DNA from: Azolla caroliniana
Taxonomy: Eukaryota > Polypodiophyta
Assembly (NCBI GenBank): GCA_043228905.1
Contig: JBHGNT010000007.1
Span: 5,208,001 to 5,272,000 of the forward strand
Length of the DNA: 64,000 bases
Reading direction: 5' to 3'
Within the stretch, counting starts at the first letter, position 1; each line of letters opens with the position of its first letter. The translations under genes were made by a program, and so were the position numbers. Below the pieces are notes generated by a model that had not been told where the DNA came from, did no database searches, and saw only the letters and a program-made list of their open reading frames with translations. This document shows, piece by piece, positions 44,661 through 58,104 of the stretch.

Positions 44661-45795
44661 CCACACAATCACCTTGAGGTCTATCTCGATGGACTAAAGA
44701 TAGACAATGTTCCATATCGGTAACAATCCCTTCGTGGACATGTGGCCTAATTCACCTCATTTGCCTGTGGTATGCCTTCGCACAAGCTAATTAGAGGGAT
44801 CAGAGTACTAAGGAGGCCTTTATTTTAAAGTCCATATGCAGATAAGATGAGAAACCAAAATGGGTTCCATGGGAATGATAAGAGCAAAGTGGGAGAAAGA
44901 GCGAGGGCAAGGGTGAAGAAGAATTTGTTGTGAAGGTAAGCGTGAGGAAGGAGGAATTGAGAGATTGTGGGAGTGAGGGTCATGTGGCCATACACACAAG
45001 GGTGGAGCTTGAACATAATAATTGTAGAAAAAATCCACTATAAAGTGATTATTGTGAGCATGGGAACCTTGTTTATATGCAAGAGGCATTAAAGATGTCT
45101 ATGTGGGAAAGGGAACATAATTAGAGACATTGCATGACTAAATACCCTAACTCTAAGGGTAACATTAACTAATTAATTGTTTTATTTGAAAGGTATAGAA
45201 ATAGGTACAACACGAACATGTGACAACCCTTACAATGCTTGCTATTCGAAGATCGACAATTGTATCCCCTGTTTGGGCATGTTGTTGGGGCTAGAGATAT
45301 GTGATTTTGCCAATGGGATCAGGAGTGATGAGTTGGGTATAAGGTCCTCAAAGTATGACTTAAGTTGAAAGTTGTTTATCAATTGGGGCTTTGTGTGGTT
45401 ATCCATTTAGTTGCACTAGAATGTCTTGTTGTTCTTCATGTTGACGACCAAATAAGGACCGGTTTACTGTATTCAAAATAATTCTATCATCAAACAAAAT
45501 TGTGAATGGATGACAAGTACTAGATGGTTGGTGACAAAGTGAACCCGACAATGTTCTTGATGCCAATCAACATACACATTATGACATTGTTGGCAGAATT
45601 CACAATGCAACATGCCCTTGATTCCATCTTTGTTGTCATAGTCTCAGGCCACTGTGTGCATTCTCAATTGTAACATAATTTATCAATAAAATTCTTGAAC
45701 ATCAAGAGTCGCTGCTCAATTAGACACCTAGTACATAAAATGATTCAATTGATGATCCATAGGTCATACATACACATTTTTTACCTCCAAGAATG

Positions 45796-45840
<45 letters not shown>

Positions 45841-46081
45841 CTATATATTTGATTGTCTACAAACTTTGTAATTGAATTCAATATCACCTATGTCGAATGT
45901 AAATATGGGACCACAAGCCCAAGTACAAAAGGAAGCATTTTCGTGCTACATCTCTTGGTCATCCCCCCTTAAGTTTCCATGCCTCATCTCTCATTTTACA
46001 TATGGTATAATTTTTTCTTTTTTCTTTTTTTCCAAAAACATAACTCCTTGCATTAGTTATAAAACTTTACACTTGTGAATG
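44661..46081. other. Unassigned spacer with (TA)n tract
   Basis: No gene recognised. A (TA)n microsatellite of about 40 bp is at 45797-45836. Confidence 0.4.
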
Positions 46082-47000
46082 TTATATACAAACCATTGAA
46101 GGGACTCGATAATTCCATCTTATGTGGAGGCCCGTTGATTCAAGAGCAGGAGAGGACGACCATTGTTGGATGATGACCATAACTTCACTCCAGATCTCAT
46201 GCAATAATATCACCTGATGCACAAATTGATTGGAGAAGACTCGTTGTCTTTCTCCTCTATCAAATCTGCCTGTGATGCCATCATATTGGCTCTTTAGCGT
46301 GGCCATAACTTCACTCCATATCTCATGCAATAATATCACCTGATGCACAGTTTGATTGGAGAAGACTCGTTGTCTTTCTCCTTTATCAAACTTGCCCGTG
46401 ATGCCATCATATTGGCTCTTTAGCGTGGCTACAACTTCACTCCATATCTCATGCAATAATATCATCCAATGCACAATTTGATTGGAGAAGACCCGCTTAC
46501 AATGTTCTTTCCATATAGTCCATAGTGTTATTGGGTTGAGTAATTCCCTCATGACTTGATCTTTGGCATTGATGTGGGTTGAGCAAACATTGTTGGTGGT
46601 GGAAAATGAGATCTCTTGTGCCTTTATCACCAATGTCATCTCCTTAGATCTCATGTGCCTTTATCACTAATGTCATCCCCTCCACCTGATGTTCATAACT
46701 GTCAATCAGGGCTTGTCAAGATAACCAACATACATTCCCCCACTTGATTGTGCCTTGCACCTTGCACAGTTGCAATATTTGATCAACCCCCTCCATATTT
46801 GATGAATCCCTAGGAAGTCTCATCGAGTGTGTCAGATTGATTCTATTTCATCGAGTCACCCTATACAATTAGGAGTGTGAAGGATCATGCGTTGCCACGC
46901 TCCGCCTGGTAGTGAACTATGTATTAATAGCCATTGAAACATGGTAAATTGCCTAGAGTGGTGTGATTTCCATGATTGCTGCCAAAACTTGTAAATAGTC
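46082..47000 (-). pseudogene. Worn LINE ORF2 tail with in-frame 126-bp repeats
   Basis: The minus strand reads LLNPITLWTIWKEHCKRVF, the phrase that follows the zinc-binding region in L1-type plant ORF2 proteins. Further upstream (46800-47000) broken frames look like FLWLL..GGAW and cysteine-containing zf-RVT debris. Within the open part the unit VFSNQ.VHQVILLHEIWSEV..TLKSQYDGITG occurs about 2.5 times with a 126-bp period (46241 and 46367). Dead LINE relic. Confidence 0.5.
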
Positions 47001-48186
47001 ATAGGGGGAACATGAGATGTTTGTCATATATTTTTAATAGTCGGTTCTCTATCGGTTTGAGCACTTAGGATGTGGTGACCCAACCTGGTCGTGAATTGGA
47101 AGAAGGGGATGGCTTTACTTCCTTGCCCCACATATGGATCGTGACATATCCATTGTAAATGGTCCTAGTTGACCTTACGTAACCATGTGTTTTCATGAAC
47201 ACATAAACGACATTTTGGTTGTACTTTGACTGGGTCGGGATCTACAAGCCACTTACTACTTCTATACGCTAGCACTCAAATCACCATGCTCATTGTTGTT
47301 TTTGGATTGACTGCAACTCATGGCCTTGGATCTTATATGGTGTTTTCATACCTCTTGGAATCATGGAACCACCCTCCTCATTCCCTATCCACTTCTCCAT
47401 TGCCTTCCTTGGATTATTAGCTTCCCCAAGTAATAGAGTGTTCACAATGTCAAATCTCATAGCCCATCTGCCCCTAATTCCATGTAATATATTGGCTTGA
47501 TCCTATATTTGGAGCTATGTAATGGACACAAATATATTGGTTGGGTACTAGATATGCTCAATGCTCAAATAATTGTGGATTTTATTACCCTAATGCGATG
47601 ACATATGAGCATAAGAGAACATGGAATGCTTGACCCTTATATTCTAAAAACATGCAACCAACACATGGCATCTCGAGAATCCAGAACAAACTTAAGTATG
47701 GGTATGGTTGCAATCCACAATGGCCATCCATTGGCTTCCTTTTTTTCCATTAAGGACTCCAATAACATTGTTGACGTTTGATTGTTGCCAAAGTTGCAAA
47801 CCACCAAATGAAACATGGCATGGAGAAATCGAAATGGGTAAACATATATGGGGAGATCTAGACATGACATATGTTCGAGGGGAGGGTAGTGTTTGTGAGT
47901 GGGAAGTCTAGAGTGGAGCTATAACTATGGGGAGCGTTCCTAGGGCATGTTTTGCAGGTTGCCACTGTGGGCAGGGGGGGGGGAGGCGTCACAAGTGTCG
48001 ATTGTTGCGAATCGTGCTCCTTTCCAGGGCAGAACTGAATGGTCCTTTTTTTTTTCTTCGAATGGATGACTCCGACGGAGAAGATTTGCCTGCCAAATGC
48101 TGCGAGCGAGCTTCGAGATTTCCCAGCAGACATAAGAGTCGAGACTCTCTCGAGGTTTCCGTCTCTCGCGCAACTCATTTTTAATG
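47001..48186. other. Unassigned region upstream of PTAC10 gene
   Basis: No gene supported. A G-run (about 47978-47986) and moderately GC-rich sequence lie at 47920-48180. Confidence 0.35.
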
Positions 48187-48227
<41 letters not shown>

Positions 48228-48516
48228 CAACAAGGTTCTCTCAAACGGGCGAGATGGACAACGGATTGGATGGACGGGCAACGGACGAGAACTTTGAATG
48301 TACTCCCATTCATACATACATACTTGTTCCCCCCCTCCCCTTCTTCTTCTCTTCTTCTCTTCTTCTCTTCTTCTTCTTCTTCCTTGGGTTGAGTTAGGGC
48401 TACTTTTGTAAATTTCTCCAAATTGAAGCAAGGTAGAGCAGAGGTTTATCTCCCCCTCTGTTTCTCTGTTTCTCTGTCTCTGTCTCTGTCTCTGTTTCTG
48501 TCTCTTCTTTCTTGCT
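48187..48516 (+). promoter_or_regulatory. Likely promoter and leader of PTAC10-like gene
   Basis: It contains a (TA)n tract (about 48189-48226), a TTCTTC pyrimidine tract (about 48338-48384) and a TCTGTTTCTC/TCTGTCTC tract (about 48456-48508) ending eight bases before the ATG. Pyrimidine-rich leaders are common in plant genes. The TA tract lies some 290 bp from the ATG and may include the core promoter, but this is inferred from position only. Confidence 0.4.
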
Positions 48517-51500
48517 ATGGAGTTCACTCTTCTTCACTCTTCTTGCTCTCTCCTTCATCATCACCATCACCATCACCATCACATCCCCCCTCTCCCTCCT
48601 CCTCCTCCTTCTTTGATCCCATTTCCTTTTCCTTTTCCTCTCCATCGTTCCTGTTCTTCATCTATGAGAGTATCCTTTGCTAGACAGAGTGCCCCCATCC
48701 CAAGAAGAGACATATCCGAGCTCACCGAATATGATGATGACGACGACGACGACGGCGAAGATGATCAGAAGGGAGAGAAAGTTGAAGATGAAGGCAAAGA
48801 AGGAAAGAGGTCTAGGTCAAGACGAAAGCAACGGCATTTCTCTACTGAAGCCGAAGCTAAAAGGCACCATTGGATCTCTCGAATGTGGGCACCATGGGAA
48901 GAAGCTCTCTCTCCTGAAGCTCAATTTGCAGTAGATGCACTTAATCTCAATCAAGGAGATGAACCCATTGTTCCCATGGACATGATGAATAGGTTAGAAG
49001 TGAATGAACCGATAATTCCTGATAATGATGATTATCTATCTGAAACGAATCAAGAAACAAGTGGAAAAAGGGATGGAAATAATGAAACAGGTGGTTTTGA
49101 AAAACGCCCTGAGGCCAGGGGGGGAGCCAGCATGGCTTTCTCTTTTATACCTCCTAGAGATTGGCCTCCCACTGGCTGGAAAGTGGATGCAGATGAACTC
49201 GCATTTATTCGAGGAATTCATTCCATTGTTGACAAAGATACTAGAACGTTTGATTCTTTGAATGTCTCAGGAGCAATTGATTTCTCAGAAGAGAATCGTG
49301 GCCAATTTTCTAGGTGGGATATGTTTGTAAAACAATATCTTGAGTGGGTCAATGCCAACAAATCTAAGCTCGATCAAGAAGCTGAGGAGGTAAGTGAAAC
49401 TTTCCTTTCCCTTTTTATATTTAAAAATTTCATTAATCGTATTAATCTTCTTTAGAATATCCTCTGTGGAATGTATATCTCTGGATGCTATTTGTCCTTA
49501 GTGACACGTTGATAATATTGATGTCCAATAATCTGGCCTGTGATTCATATGTGGCTTTTTAGCAGTTTCTCCATGTTTTCTCCATGTTTTCTCCACACTT
49601 TTAAAACTCAAGATATGTTGGAATAAAAACCTTGAAATATTGGGATATATCTACTTATAAAATAAACTCAACAAAATTAGATGAAGGTTTATATAACCTT
49701 CTGGTAGAATTGATAAGATTTATGTATCATTGTTTTGCTTTTCAATCATCATAACACACTGGGTAGAACACAGCTGCCCCTCTCTTTGGAATATGATGTA
49801 TGGAGTTTACGTTTACTCAAATTTTTGATATGCTATTGTGGTCAAGAATCTTTCAATGTTGCAATTCTGTTGGTATCCAAAGCTATCTTTGATGAGAAGC
49901 TCCATGCTTTCTTCTCATATGTTTTTTAATGCCTTAGGATGAATGATTAAGGCTTATTCTTGTTTTATCACTGATTATCTTACAATCACCAGTCTTTATT
50001 TGCTCTATGGATGTAATTTGTCTAGTCCATGTTGTTGTATGCTATTTCAGCATGTAGCTTTAATGAGATTCTTCATGCTTTTGTCTCACATTGTGAGTAG
50101 GTGCCTGAAATGTAGCCCAATGTTAAAAAGCAATGTGAGTTTGATCTAATATGATCTTGGAATATTCGAAATTTTAATGTCTACGTTTACATTTAAAACG
50201 ATGAGGACCCTTCATACTTGCTTTGCATGTGGTTGTGCTTTCAAGATAAATGTAAAACAAGTTAGTTTTCCGGACATGTGCTGATAAAAATATTGGCAAT
50301 TTTAAGGAGTTATTTGGCCTTATAGGTGGGTGATGAATACTATCCTGGAAGAAGAAGAATGGGGGAAGAGTATGTTGAAGGGATGGTAAGTTACACAACA
50401 TTAACTTTGCACATCATGTGTTATCAGGTGTACTAACCTTCGTGACTTTTTCTGATGCAGTATGAGCTTCCGTTTATATATCCGGGACAAGTAATTCTCG
50501 TTATATGTTCCATATGTTTGCATTACTAAATTTTGGACTTTCATATTTCAAGAGGTTCATATTTTTCAATATGCTATGCTTACAGCATTATGTAGGAGAA
50601 GTTACAATGGTTCATTTATATGAAGGTGCATTTGTCAACTTTGGTGCAGTTCATGATGGGTGACTTCTTTGTCCTATATATTGGCCTTCTGATTAGTTTC
50701 TTTTGTGAAATCTTATAAAATTTTAGTTTGCATAAGGTGAGTTTGGAAACTAAATACTCTAGCTTGTTGAAGGTAGACAGTATGGATAAGATATAGTGTT
50801 GCATGATGTTGTGTCACACAATTATAAGCTTTTTTTGTATCTGATTGCAGCTGGGTGCCTATAAAGCGCAACGATTGGTTTTGGATCCGAGATCACATTA
50901 AAGTTGGCATGCGAGTTCATGTTGAAGTTATTGTAAGATTCTTATATTCTGCTCAACTTACCTCGTTCAAGTTTTAAACAGGTTGCAAATGAATCTTTAT
51001 TTTTTCCATTAGGACTTTACTCTTCAAAACATATCCCTGTAAAACAATTAAGAAGTGTAGCATTGTTCGATTTCACCTGTTGAGTTTGTTCACTCTGTGA
51101 TTAATAAGCAATCATAATATGTGTTTTATGTAGGCGAAAAGAGATCCTTATCGTTTCCGCTTTCCTGTACAATTGCGTTTTGTCAACCCAAATATTGATC
51201 ACTTGATGTGAGATCCTATTCTCAAAGTGGCATGATCTTACAAGTTTAATGCATAACTCACTAGTTTAATTTTTTATCTGTGTCTTAAATATATAGATTC
51301 AATAGATTCAAGCATCCACCTATATTTGTTAGAGATAATGAAGAGGAGAACATGGATCTGATAACGGTAACAAACTCCTTTTCATTAACACCTGCTATAT
51401 GCTTTCTTCTAGAAGGATGTTTTCAATGTTTGCTGATTTTGCAGCGAGAGGTCGGCAGGCCATTCTGGCCAAGAAGGAGACCAGAACCAGTAAATGGTAA

Positions 51501-54500
51501 AGAGGTGGTACCAAAGCGCAATCATCCGTTTTCTTTCAAAGTATGTATTCACTCTCTTTGCTGAAATGAGGGATATTCTAGATAGAAATCAGTTTTGGGT
51601 GCTGATGATCTGAATAGAAAACCCACAACATCTAATTTAGGCTATTTCTAAGAAAGATGAAACGATGATCTATGTTGCTTGAGATGGAGTACTCATGATG
51701 AAGCATGTGATTGCCGTATCCCTCAATCATTGAGTACTCATTAGGTTAATTCACAATCCATCATATAACCATGCAAATATTATGATCTATTCAACTAAAT
51801 GTGTATGCATTGTTGGTTGTCCTATGGTTTTTGTGATGTGTAAAAGCAATTATTTGCATGCATCTCAGGTTTGGCAACTGCATATAGCTGAGCAGATGGT
51901 CTTAGATGATGAAGAGAACCGTGCAGCCGGGATAATAACACCCCCAGAAGAGCTCAATGAGGTGAATGAAGCTGAACGGGACTATATAGATGCTGACACG
52001 TTTTGGACGGAGGAAGTACTGGGGGACAAAACATTTGACTCGCTCATTCTGGTACAAAATCCCTAAAATATTCTTAATTTACACAATTGTATATAGAAAT
52101 GATCTTTTTTTCTTACATATATACATACACATATTTTTCTTTGGTTCATGTTGTCATGTTAACAGACACAACAGGAATCAGAGCTGGACCTAGTTGAAGC
52201 TCGCAAAGAAAGGGAGGTATAAAACCAGACTTCTTTTGCTTAGTATTTGATACAAAGTTTTAACTTCTAAAAAGCTTGATTGTGTCTATGAAGCATTATT
52301 CTTCATCATGAAGGTCCGATGCACCCAGTAGGATAACTCTTACTGTCGGCAAATGCACATGATTGATCAAACTGGATTGGCTGTTATTCTGGAAATTTAA
52401 AAAGTGGTTTCATAAAGTATTTTCTTTGATTACTGTTATCGAGTTAAAATTTGATAATGACCATTATCAAATAAATATATGATAAATTATTGGAAATTTG
52501 ACATTTAAATATATGTTATTCGATAATTTGATAAATTACTGGAACTTCGGCACTTAAATATATGTTATGGATGGCGTAAATTCCCTAACGTAGGCTACAT
52601 ATACATTAGCATCTTGGCTCGATTATCTTTATAGAAATTTCAATATTCATTAATATATGTTATTGATTGCCTAATTTCCTTCACGTAGGCTACATATATG
52701 TTAGCATCTTGGCTTGATTATCTGTATAGAAATTTCAATATTCATTGATAAAGTAGGTCAAGAGGTCTACATCTTTTATGGGCATGGTCTATATCTCAAG
52801 CATCGATTTCATATTCTGATCTCTTTTGCTCTCAAACGTTTTGATTTTACAAAAATATAAAAGATGGGGAGATGGTCCTATCTCAAGCATTGAGTTCGTA
52901 TTCTAATCTCCTTCAATCTCAAACGTTTTGATCATACAAAAATTTAAAAGATGGGAAGAGCATTAAAGATTGTTTACTGACAATTGTACAACATTATGGT
53001 AGGTCTCTATTTTGTTGAGATTGATTTGTTATTGTTTGTTGCTGCAAAGGCTATAAATAAGGCAAGGAAAGAAGCAGAGTTAAAAGGAGAGTCATTCGAA
53101 CAACCCAAATCTAGAAGAATTGCATACATTGAGCAGTTGGATGTTATGAACTGGCAGCGATATCTTGATGAACATGAAGCTGTCCAACGTGATAAAGTGA
53201 AGTAGGTTCAAGATTTTTTATATGCTTTTTATTGGGTCAATCTGAAATGCTATTCATCATCTTTGTTGTAGCATAATGTTTTGAACCACAATGAGATTGG
53301 TCGAAATGCAATGGTTAAGTTCTTTTAAACAATTAACATCCATAAAGTAAATGCACAGAATTGAGGTAAGTGACCACCATTCTGCCAATTTGACGTCTCA
53401 GTCTCCTCTTTGAGCATGGGCCATTGTTAGAGCCCTGGAAACAAGTTTTACAAACGGCTTTAATGGTGGAAATATTATTTCACTTGAAATTATATTAGTT
53501 TTAGATGCATTACCCATTACATGGATATGGATTAGTTTTAGATGCAGTACACATTATTCCCACTTCACTTAAATCTAAGAGATATCTGTTGTTATCGAAT
53601 CCCCTCTACTCGTGAGGATATAGATGCCATTGAAATATCAGAATTCCTTAGATTATGGTTGCAAGGGGTTTTCTCTAAGATTTATTCTTGTAAGGGTTTT
53701 CTTGGTTAGAGCCATGGAAACATTTTGTGAACTGCTTGAATGGTGGGAATGTTATTTACATGGAATTGTATTAGTTTAGGTGCACTATCCATTACATGGA
53801 TATGGATTGCTTTAGATGCAGTATATATTACTCCCACTTGAGAGATATCTGTTGTTATTGCACTCCCCTCCATTCAAGGGGATATAGATGCCATCCAAAT
53901 TTCAAAATTCCTTAGATTTGTGTTTCCAAGGGTTTTTCACTAACAGAGATGACATGTACGGTGTAGCTCAGATGGTAGGTTGTCTGTCAGAGACCATGCA
54001 TTCAACCCTACATTCCGGAGTGGCATCTAGTAAATTAGTGCATATATTGAGATTTGAACCCGAGCACGTTAGTAAAAACTTGACTTACCACTAAGGTATA
54101 GCCCCAATATGAGGGAAATAAAGAGATGACACTCATGAGTTTGATCTTGGAGGCTTTCATTCCTGAAGGTTAAACTAGGTCTAGGTTATTTACAATATTA
54201 TACCCTGATGATAATTCATCCTTAGGATTTACAACCGTCTTACAGAGTATCTGGATTTACTTATTGTGTTTAATAGTGGTAGGTGCGGCTGTGTTCCTTT
54301 TTAATCAAATCTAATACAATTTTCGTAACCCATGAATTGATGTTCATCGTCAGTCGCCTAGAATTCGGAATGCCGTTGGAAGAGCCTGGTAAATATGCAG
54401 ATGATAGTTTCTTTGGGGAGAACAAGTATAATCCTAGAGAGAAGAGATGGAGGCATGATTATGTTGGAGATACTTCAAAATCCAAAGATGATTCTAAACG

Positions 54501-54877
54501 AGGGAAGGTACCTAATGTTGAAGAGGATGATAAGATTGAGGATGATGATGGAAACCGTACCAACTCTGTAGGAAGAAAACCGTTGAAGATGGAGGAGGCC
54601 TCTGCAACAAGTGATCTCAAAGATATGGATGCATTTCCGATTGAGTCAAACAAAAATGGGGAGGTGAACGGCAACGGTGATAAGATGGTCAATGGAACTG
54701 AATCTTCAAAGATAATGGATATGAATGGATTATTTAATCCTACGGTAAATCTCTCATGCAGAAAGTAGGAAAAGCACAATTGAGCTTCCTGTATTATATA
54801 TTTTTTAATATAAATATTTTGCATTTGATTTTTGGAAATGTATGCAGGAGGAAGAGCAAGCAGATGATGTAGAATGA
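48517..54877 (+). CDS. PTAC10: PTAC10-like plastid S1-domain protein, 13 exons
   Basis: PTAC10 is an essential component of the plastid transcriptionally active chromosome, associated with the plastid-encoded RNA polymerase, and carries an S1 RNA-binding domain. Exons: 48517-49389, 50326-50385, 50461-50490, 50586-50659, 50851-50932, 51134-51207, 51297-51366, 51445-51540, 51869-52051, 52166-52216, 53050-53201, 54354-54744, 54848-54877; all phases close, 721 aa. The first ~50 residues (MEFTLLHSSC, nine His, proline run, hydroxylated/basic tail) look like a plastid transit peptide. Then come a run of Asp and a basic RSRSRRKQRH patch. Conserved blocks follow: RTFDSLNVSGAIDFSEENRG, FSRWDMFVKQYLEWVNANKS. 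The S1 domain spans exons 4-6 (GEVTMVHLYEGAFV, VHDGWVPIKRNDWFW, IKVGMRV, RDPYRFRFP). The C-terminal region includes QLDVMNWQRYLDE and GMPLEEPGKY. Exon 3 is only 30 bp. The start was chosen because it supplies the transit peptide. Confidence 0.9.
52530..52750. repeat. Local duplication in PTAC10 intron 10
   Basis: ACGTAGGCTACATATA followed by GTTAGCATCTTGGCT and TATAGAAATTTCAATATTCATT is present twice, about 105-115 bp apart. Intronic, no coding value. Confidence 0.6.
53955..54108. repeat. SINE-like unit, copy 5 (PTAC10 intron 11)
   Basis: Forward head with an A box GTGTAGCTCAGATGGTAGG (about 53961-53979). The core is in the opposite sense to the other copies (CATTCCGGAGTGGCATCTAG). At the far end is a reverse head with B box (minus GGGTTCAAATC, 54051-54063) and A-box-like GGCTATACCTTAGTGGTA (54088-54105). 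Two tRNA-like heads therefore face each other. Confidence 0.6.
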
Positions 54878-55899
54878 GAAGCTACAAAATGGAGAGCCTT
54901 ATTTTCACTCAACACAATGTGGATTTGTAAGTTAACACCATTAGTTTGTTGTATATGGAACACCAAAGTCAAATTTAGTTTTCCATCCACATGCATATTT
55001 GTATATTTAAAAAAATCCTTTAATATGTCAATTCTCTGAGGCAGGAAATGGCCTCAACCCAAATATCACAAAAATGAGCTACTTTTGAATCTAAAAAAAT
55101 CAAATGTGATGTGTCATCTTGATGTAAACATTACCTTGCTGATGCTTGGATGATAGAAAAAAGAAGATTAAGCTATGTTGATCCTTTGTCCAAGCTGTGT
55201 TCAAGCTTTTTGTTATATGGGAGATTTGTTCCTATATCCTCGGTAGTGATATTTTTCCTCATCTGATCGAATCTATTGGAATTGTACAAGACAAAGGAAT
55301 CAATCAAGAAAGATTTAGTGTCACAAGTACATCTCACGTATTGCATATACATATGCATGTCAAGTGTACATGTAGGAAGATTGGCAGATTCGTCTATTGT
55401 CAGTTTGATGAGAGGGGAGTCTACAGGGAAACATGTTAAATTGATTTCAGGTCCGCAAAATGGAGAAATAGTAAAATGGCTGTAAGGTAACCAAATTGTA
55501 TAAAAGTCTGTGCCATGCACGGTTTGGGAGCCAAGCCCCAGCATTAATGATACAGCTTAGGTAATAATGCAACTCATTTTTAGATAATAACACTGTTTGG
55601 TAGACATGAGTAGTGTTATTACCTAAAACAGATATGAATGATAGAAATAAAGTATTTGCTCATGTAAGGAGTTGATGGGAACAACTGATGAAGTGAATGT
55701 GAAGAATTGCCATCATGGCCTTTTGAACATAGGAGGCTTATGTTACACAAAATTAAGAAGATTGAAATCTATAGTAAATATTTGTATTAGAACTATGCGC
55801 ATACATATCAGAATAGGAAACGCCCAATCTGTGCACCCATATCAGAATAGTGACTCCAATTGTGCTACCCACAACCTCTGACAAACCATTGGGGGACCA
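54878..55899. other. 3' flank of PTAC10 and spacer
   Basis: AT-rich sequence holding the PTAC10 3' untranslated part. No further gene recognised. Confidence 0.4.
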
Positions 55900-56335
55900 C
55901 AGTTTTTCTACTATTGTGTCATAGAGTGCATAGATTCTGCATTGCTTATCTAGGACAAGGGGCTTTTAGCTGTTGCATTAGCGGAGAGCATAGGACACAA
56001 CATCGAAGGCATTTCAAAAATCTACGAAGCAACAATGAATCCTCTTATTATGGGCTTTGCCCTCCTTGATAAGGGCTTAGAGGTTCAATATGTGATCCAA
56101 AGTTGACTCTAGGATCAACTCATATAGTTTGGCCCAGTAATGACCAATCATGATTATTCTATAGTTGCTTGACACCATGGGCTCTCCACTCTTGAGCACG
56201 GGGAAAACCTTCACACATAACTCTATTAAACATGTGTGCTAGCAATGATGTCAATGGCATAGATAAAGTGCTCACCTACGAATTCATCATGATCGAGGGC
56301 CTTCCCACATTGTAACTGATAATGGCATTTCTTAC
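55900..56335 (-). pseudogene. Worn RTE-like LINE RT fragment
   Basis: The minus strand gives LLAHMFNRVMCEGFPRA (56170-56240) followed, in broken frames, by YRIIMIGHYWAKLYELILE (about 56100-56160). This parallels FNRALAEGFPPQW and YRTIMIGHTLAKLYG in the better copy at 17945. Heavily mutated. Confidence 0.6.
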
Positions 56336-56961
56336 ATTTTGCGGAATAAAAAAAAGTGTATTCAGGTGGGCGTGAGCCATAGGGATGGGGGAATGGGGCT
56401 TCCAGGAATATATCCTATTGTACTTTGAATATTCATAAGACACCTGAGCTGATGTCAATTGTGTGGTAGGTTGCTTCGTTAAAAAATTTCTATGCTCTTT
56501 TGCAGTTATTGTCCTAGGGATAAGCGATACACATGCTCTTCAAATTTAGGTAAATGCAATGTCTTATTCTTCCTCATGATGCATTGCAAGGTTTCTCTTG
56601 CTTGTTTGTGTGTATAGAAACCCCGAGTTACTTTACTTTGCAAACATCTCCTTTATCATGGCATTCTTCAACATACCAACTATTTTGTATGGCTACCAAT
56701 TTTGGGTGCATTGCCCGTTGTGTGGGCAAAGGCATTTGTGGCTGCTTTATGCAATGGCTTTGACAATCCTTGTGTAACTTCATCTAGGGGTATGAAAGGA
56801 TCCAACCAACATGCCATTATATACTCCACAATTATCTCTTGAGTAAATTGGTATTTAGCCTGCCCACTTACCTTCTTAATATATGCATTCCTTTTCTTGT
56901 CCTTTTTCTAAATTGAATGTATTTATTCACTAGTCCTTTTTCTAAATAAACTTTGATACCT
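56336..56961. other. Unassigned spacer
   Basis: Possibly further LINE debris; nothing firm. Confidence 0.3.
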
Positions 56962-57267
56962 ATTAATTCAACCTTATTTGAGGATATTTCATATGTTAGA
57001 TATACGGATATATTTTAAGGGGTCAAAATGCCCTATAAGACCAAACAAGAGATTGCATCTTGAAATGTCGTCTCATCTTTGAAAACAACAAACCAAAACA
57101 AATCGACCCGAAGCATTAATTCAACCTTATTTGAGGATATTTCATCCTTTATATACACGAATATATTTTAAGGGGTCAAAATGCCCTATAAGACCAAACA
57201 AGAGATTGCATCTTGAAGTGTCGTCTCATCTTTGAAAACAACAAACCAAAACAAATTGACCTGAAGC
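56962..57267. repeat. 153-bp tandem duplication
   Basis: ATTAATTCAACCTTATTTGA begins copies at 56962 and 57115. Both contain GGGGTCAAAATGCCCTATAA and CAAACAAGAGATTGCATCTT. They are almost identical. No coding content. Confidence 0.85.
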
Positions 57268-58104
57268 ATTATTGGTTCTCATATATCCATTACCTTGCAT
57301 TGTAGGGTAACCCTTAGTTAAAGGAGCAATGATATCTTCTCTTTCTTATTTCATAAAAAATACTATAGTGGCAAACATGTTATTTAAATTCCACTCAACG
57401 ATACAATTGGAAGTTTCTTTTTGCTAGAGGTGCATATGCATATATTCCACCCTCAATCTCTAACTAATATGAAGAGTTTGCAACAGCCTTACCACATTAT
57501 GTAATGCCTATGATAGATGTATGCCCCAAGTAAGAGGCCACATGATGAATCCATCCTCCCAACATGTGTAAAAAGCATGGCTTATAGAGGACATCTTCCT
57601 ACCATGAGATGTGGGGTGGATTATGTTCCTTCGTTATCCAATTTGATAACATTTGTTGAAATCAATCTATTCTTTAATACTTTGGTTTCATTTCAAATGG
57701 GGACAACCAATATAATGGGCTTCTACTAATCAAACATAAGCTGAACAAGAATTTCAAAATACTCTCAGCCCTAGATTCAATGAAATTTATGATAAGTTTT
57801 GGATGTAATGGATGTGGTTGGAACAGAAGAAATCCATTGAAGTCTTAGCAAGGATGAAGAGACAAAAAATACAACACTCTTGATGTTGGTATCAGACACA
57901 ATTGAAGTAGAGAAAATCAGTTAGTACTTTATATGCTTGAACTGTTATATAGATCTTTAAAACCCAGAAGACTTAGCCAAGATAAAGAGAGAGAAAACAT
58001 ACTCTCTCCATATTCTTGTGAGATATGGTTAAAATTAAGAAAATCAATTAGTACATAAAGCTTGAACTATATTACTTCTTTGGTTGTTTTGACAACCAAA
58101 ATGT
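57268..58104. other. Unassigned spacer downstream of the membrane-protein gene
   Basis: No gene recognised. Confidence 0.4.

Noticed and set aside
47858-48527. Arg/Glu/Lys-rich open frames upstream of the PTAC10-like gene
   Set aside because: They read the complement of TTC/TCT and TA repeats in the promoter and leader region.
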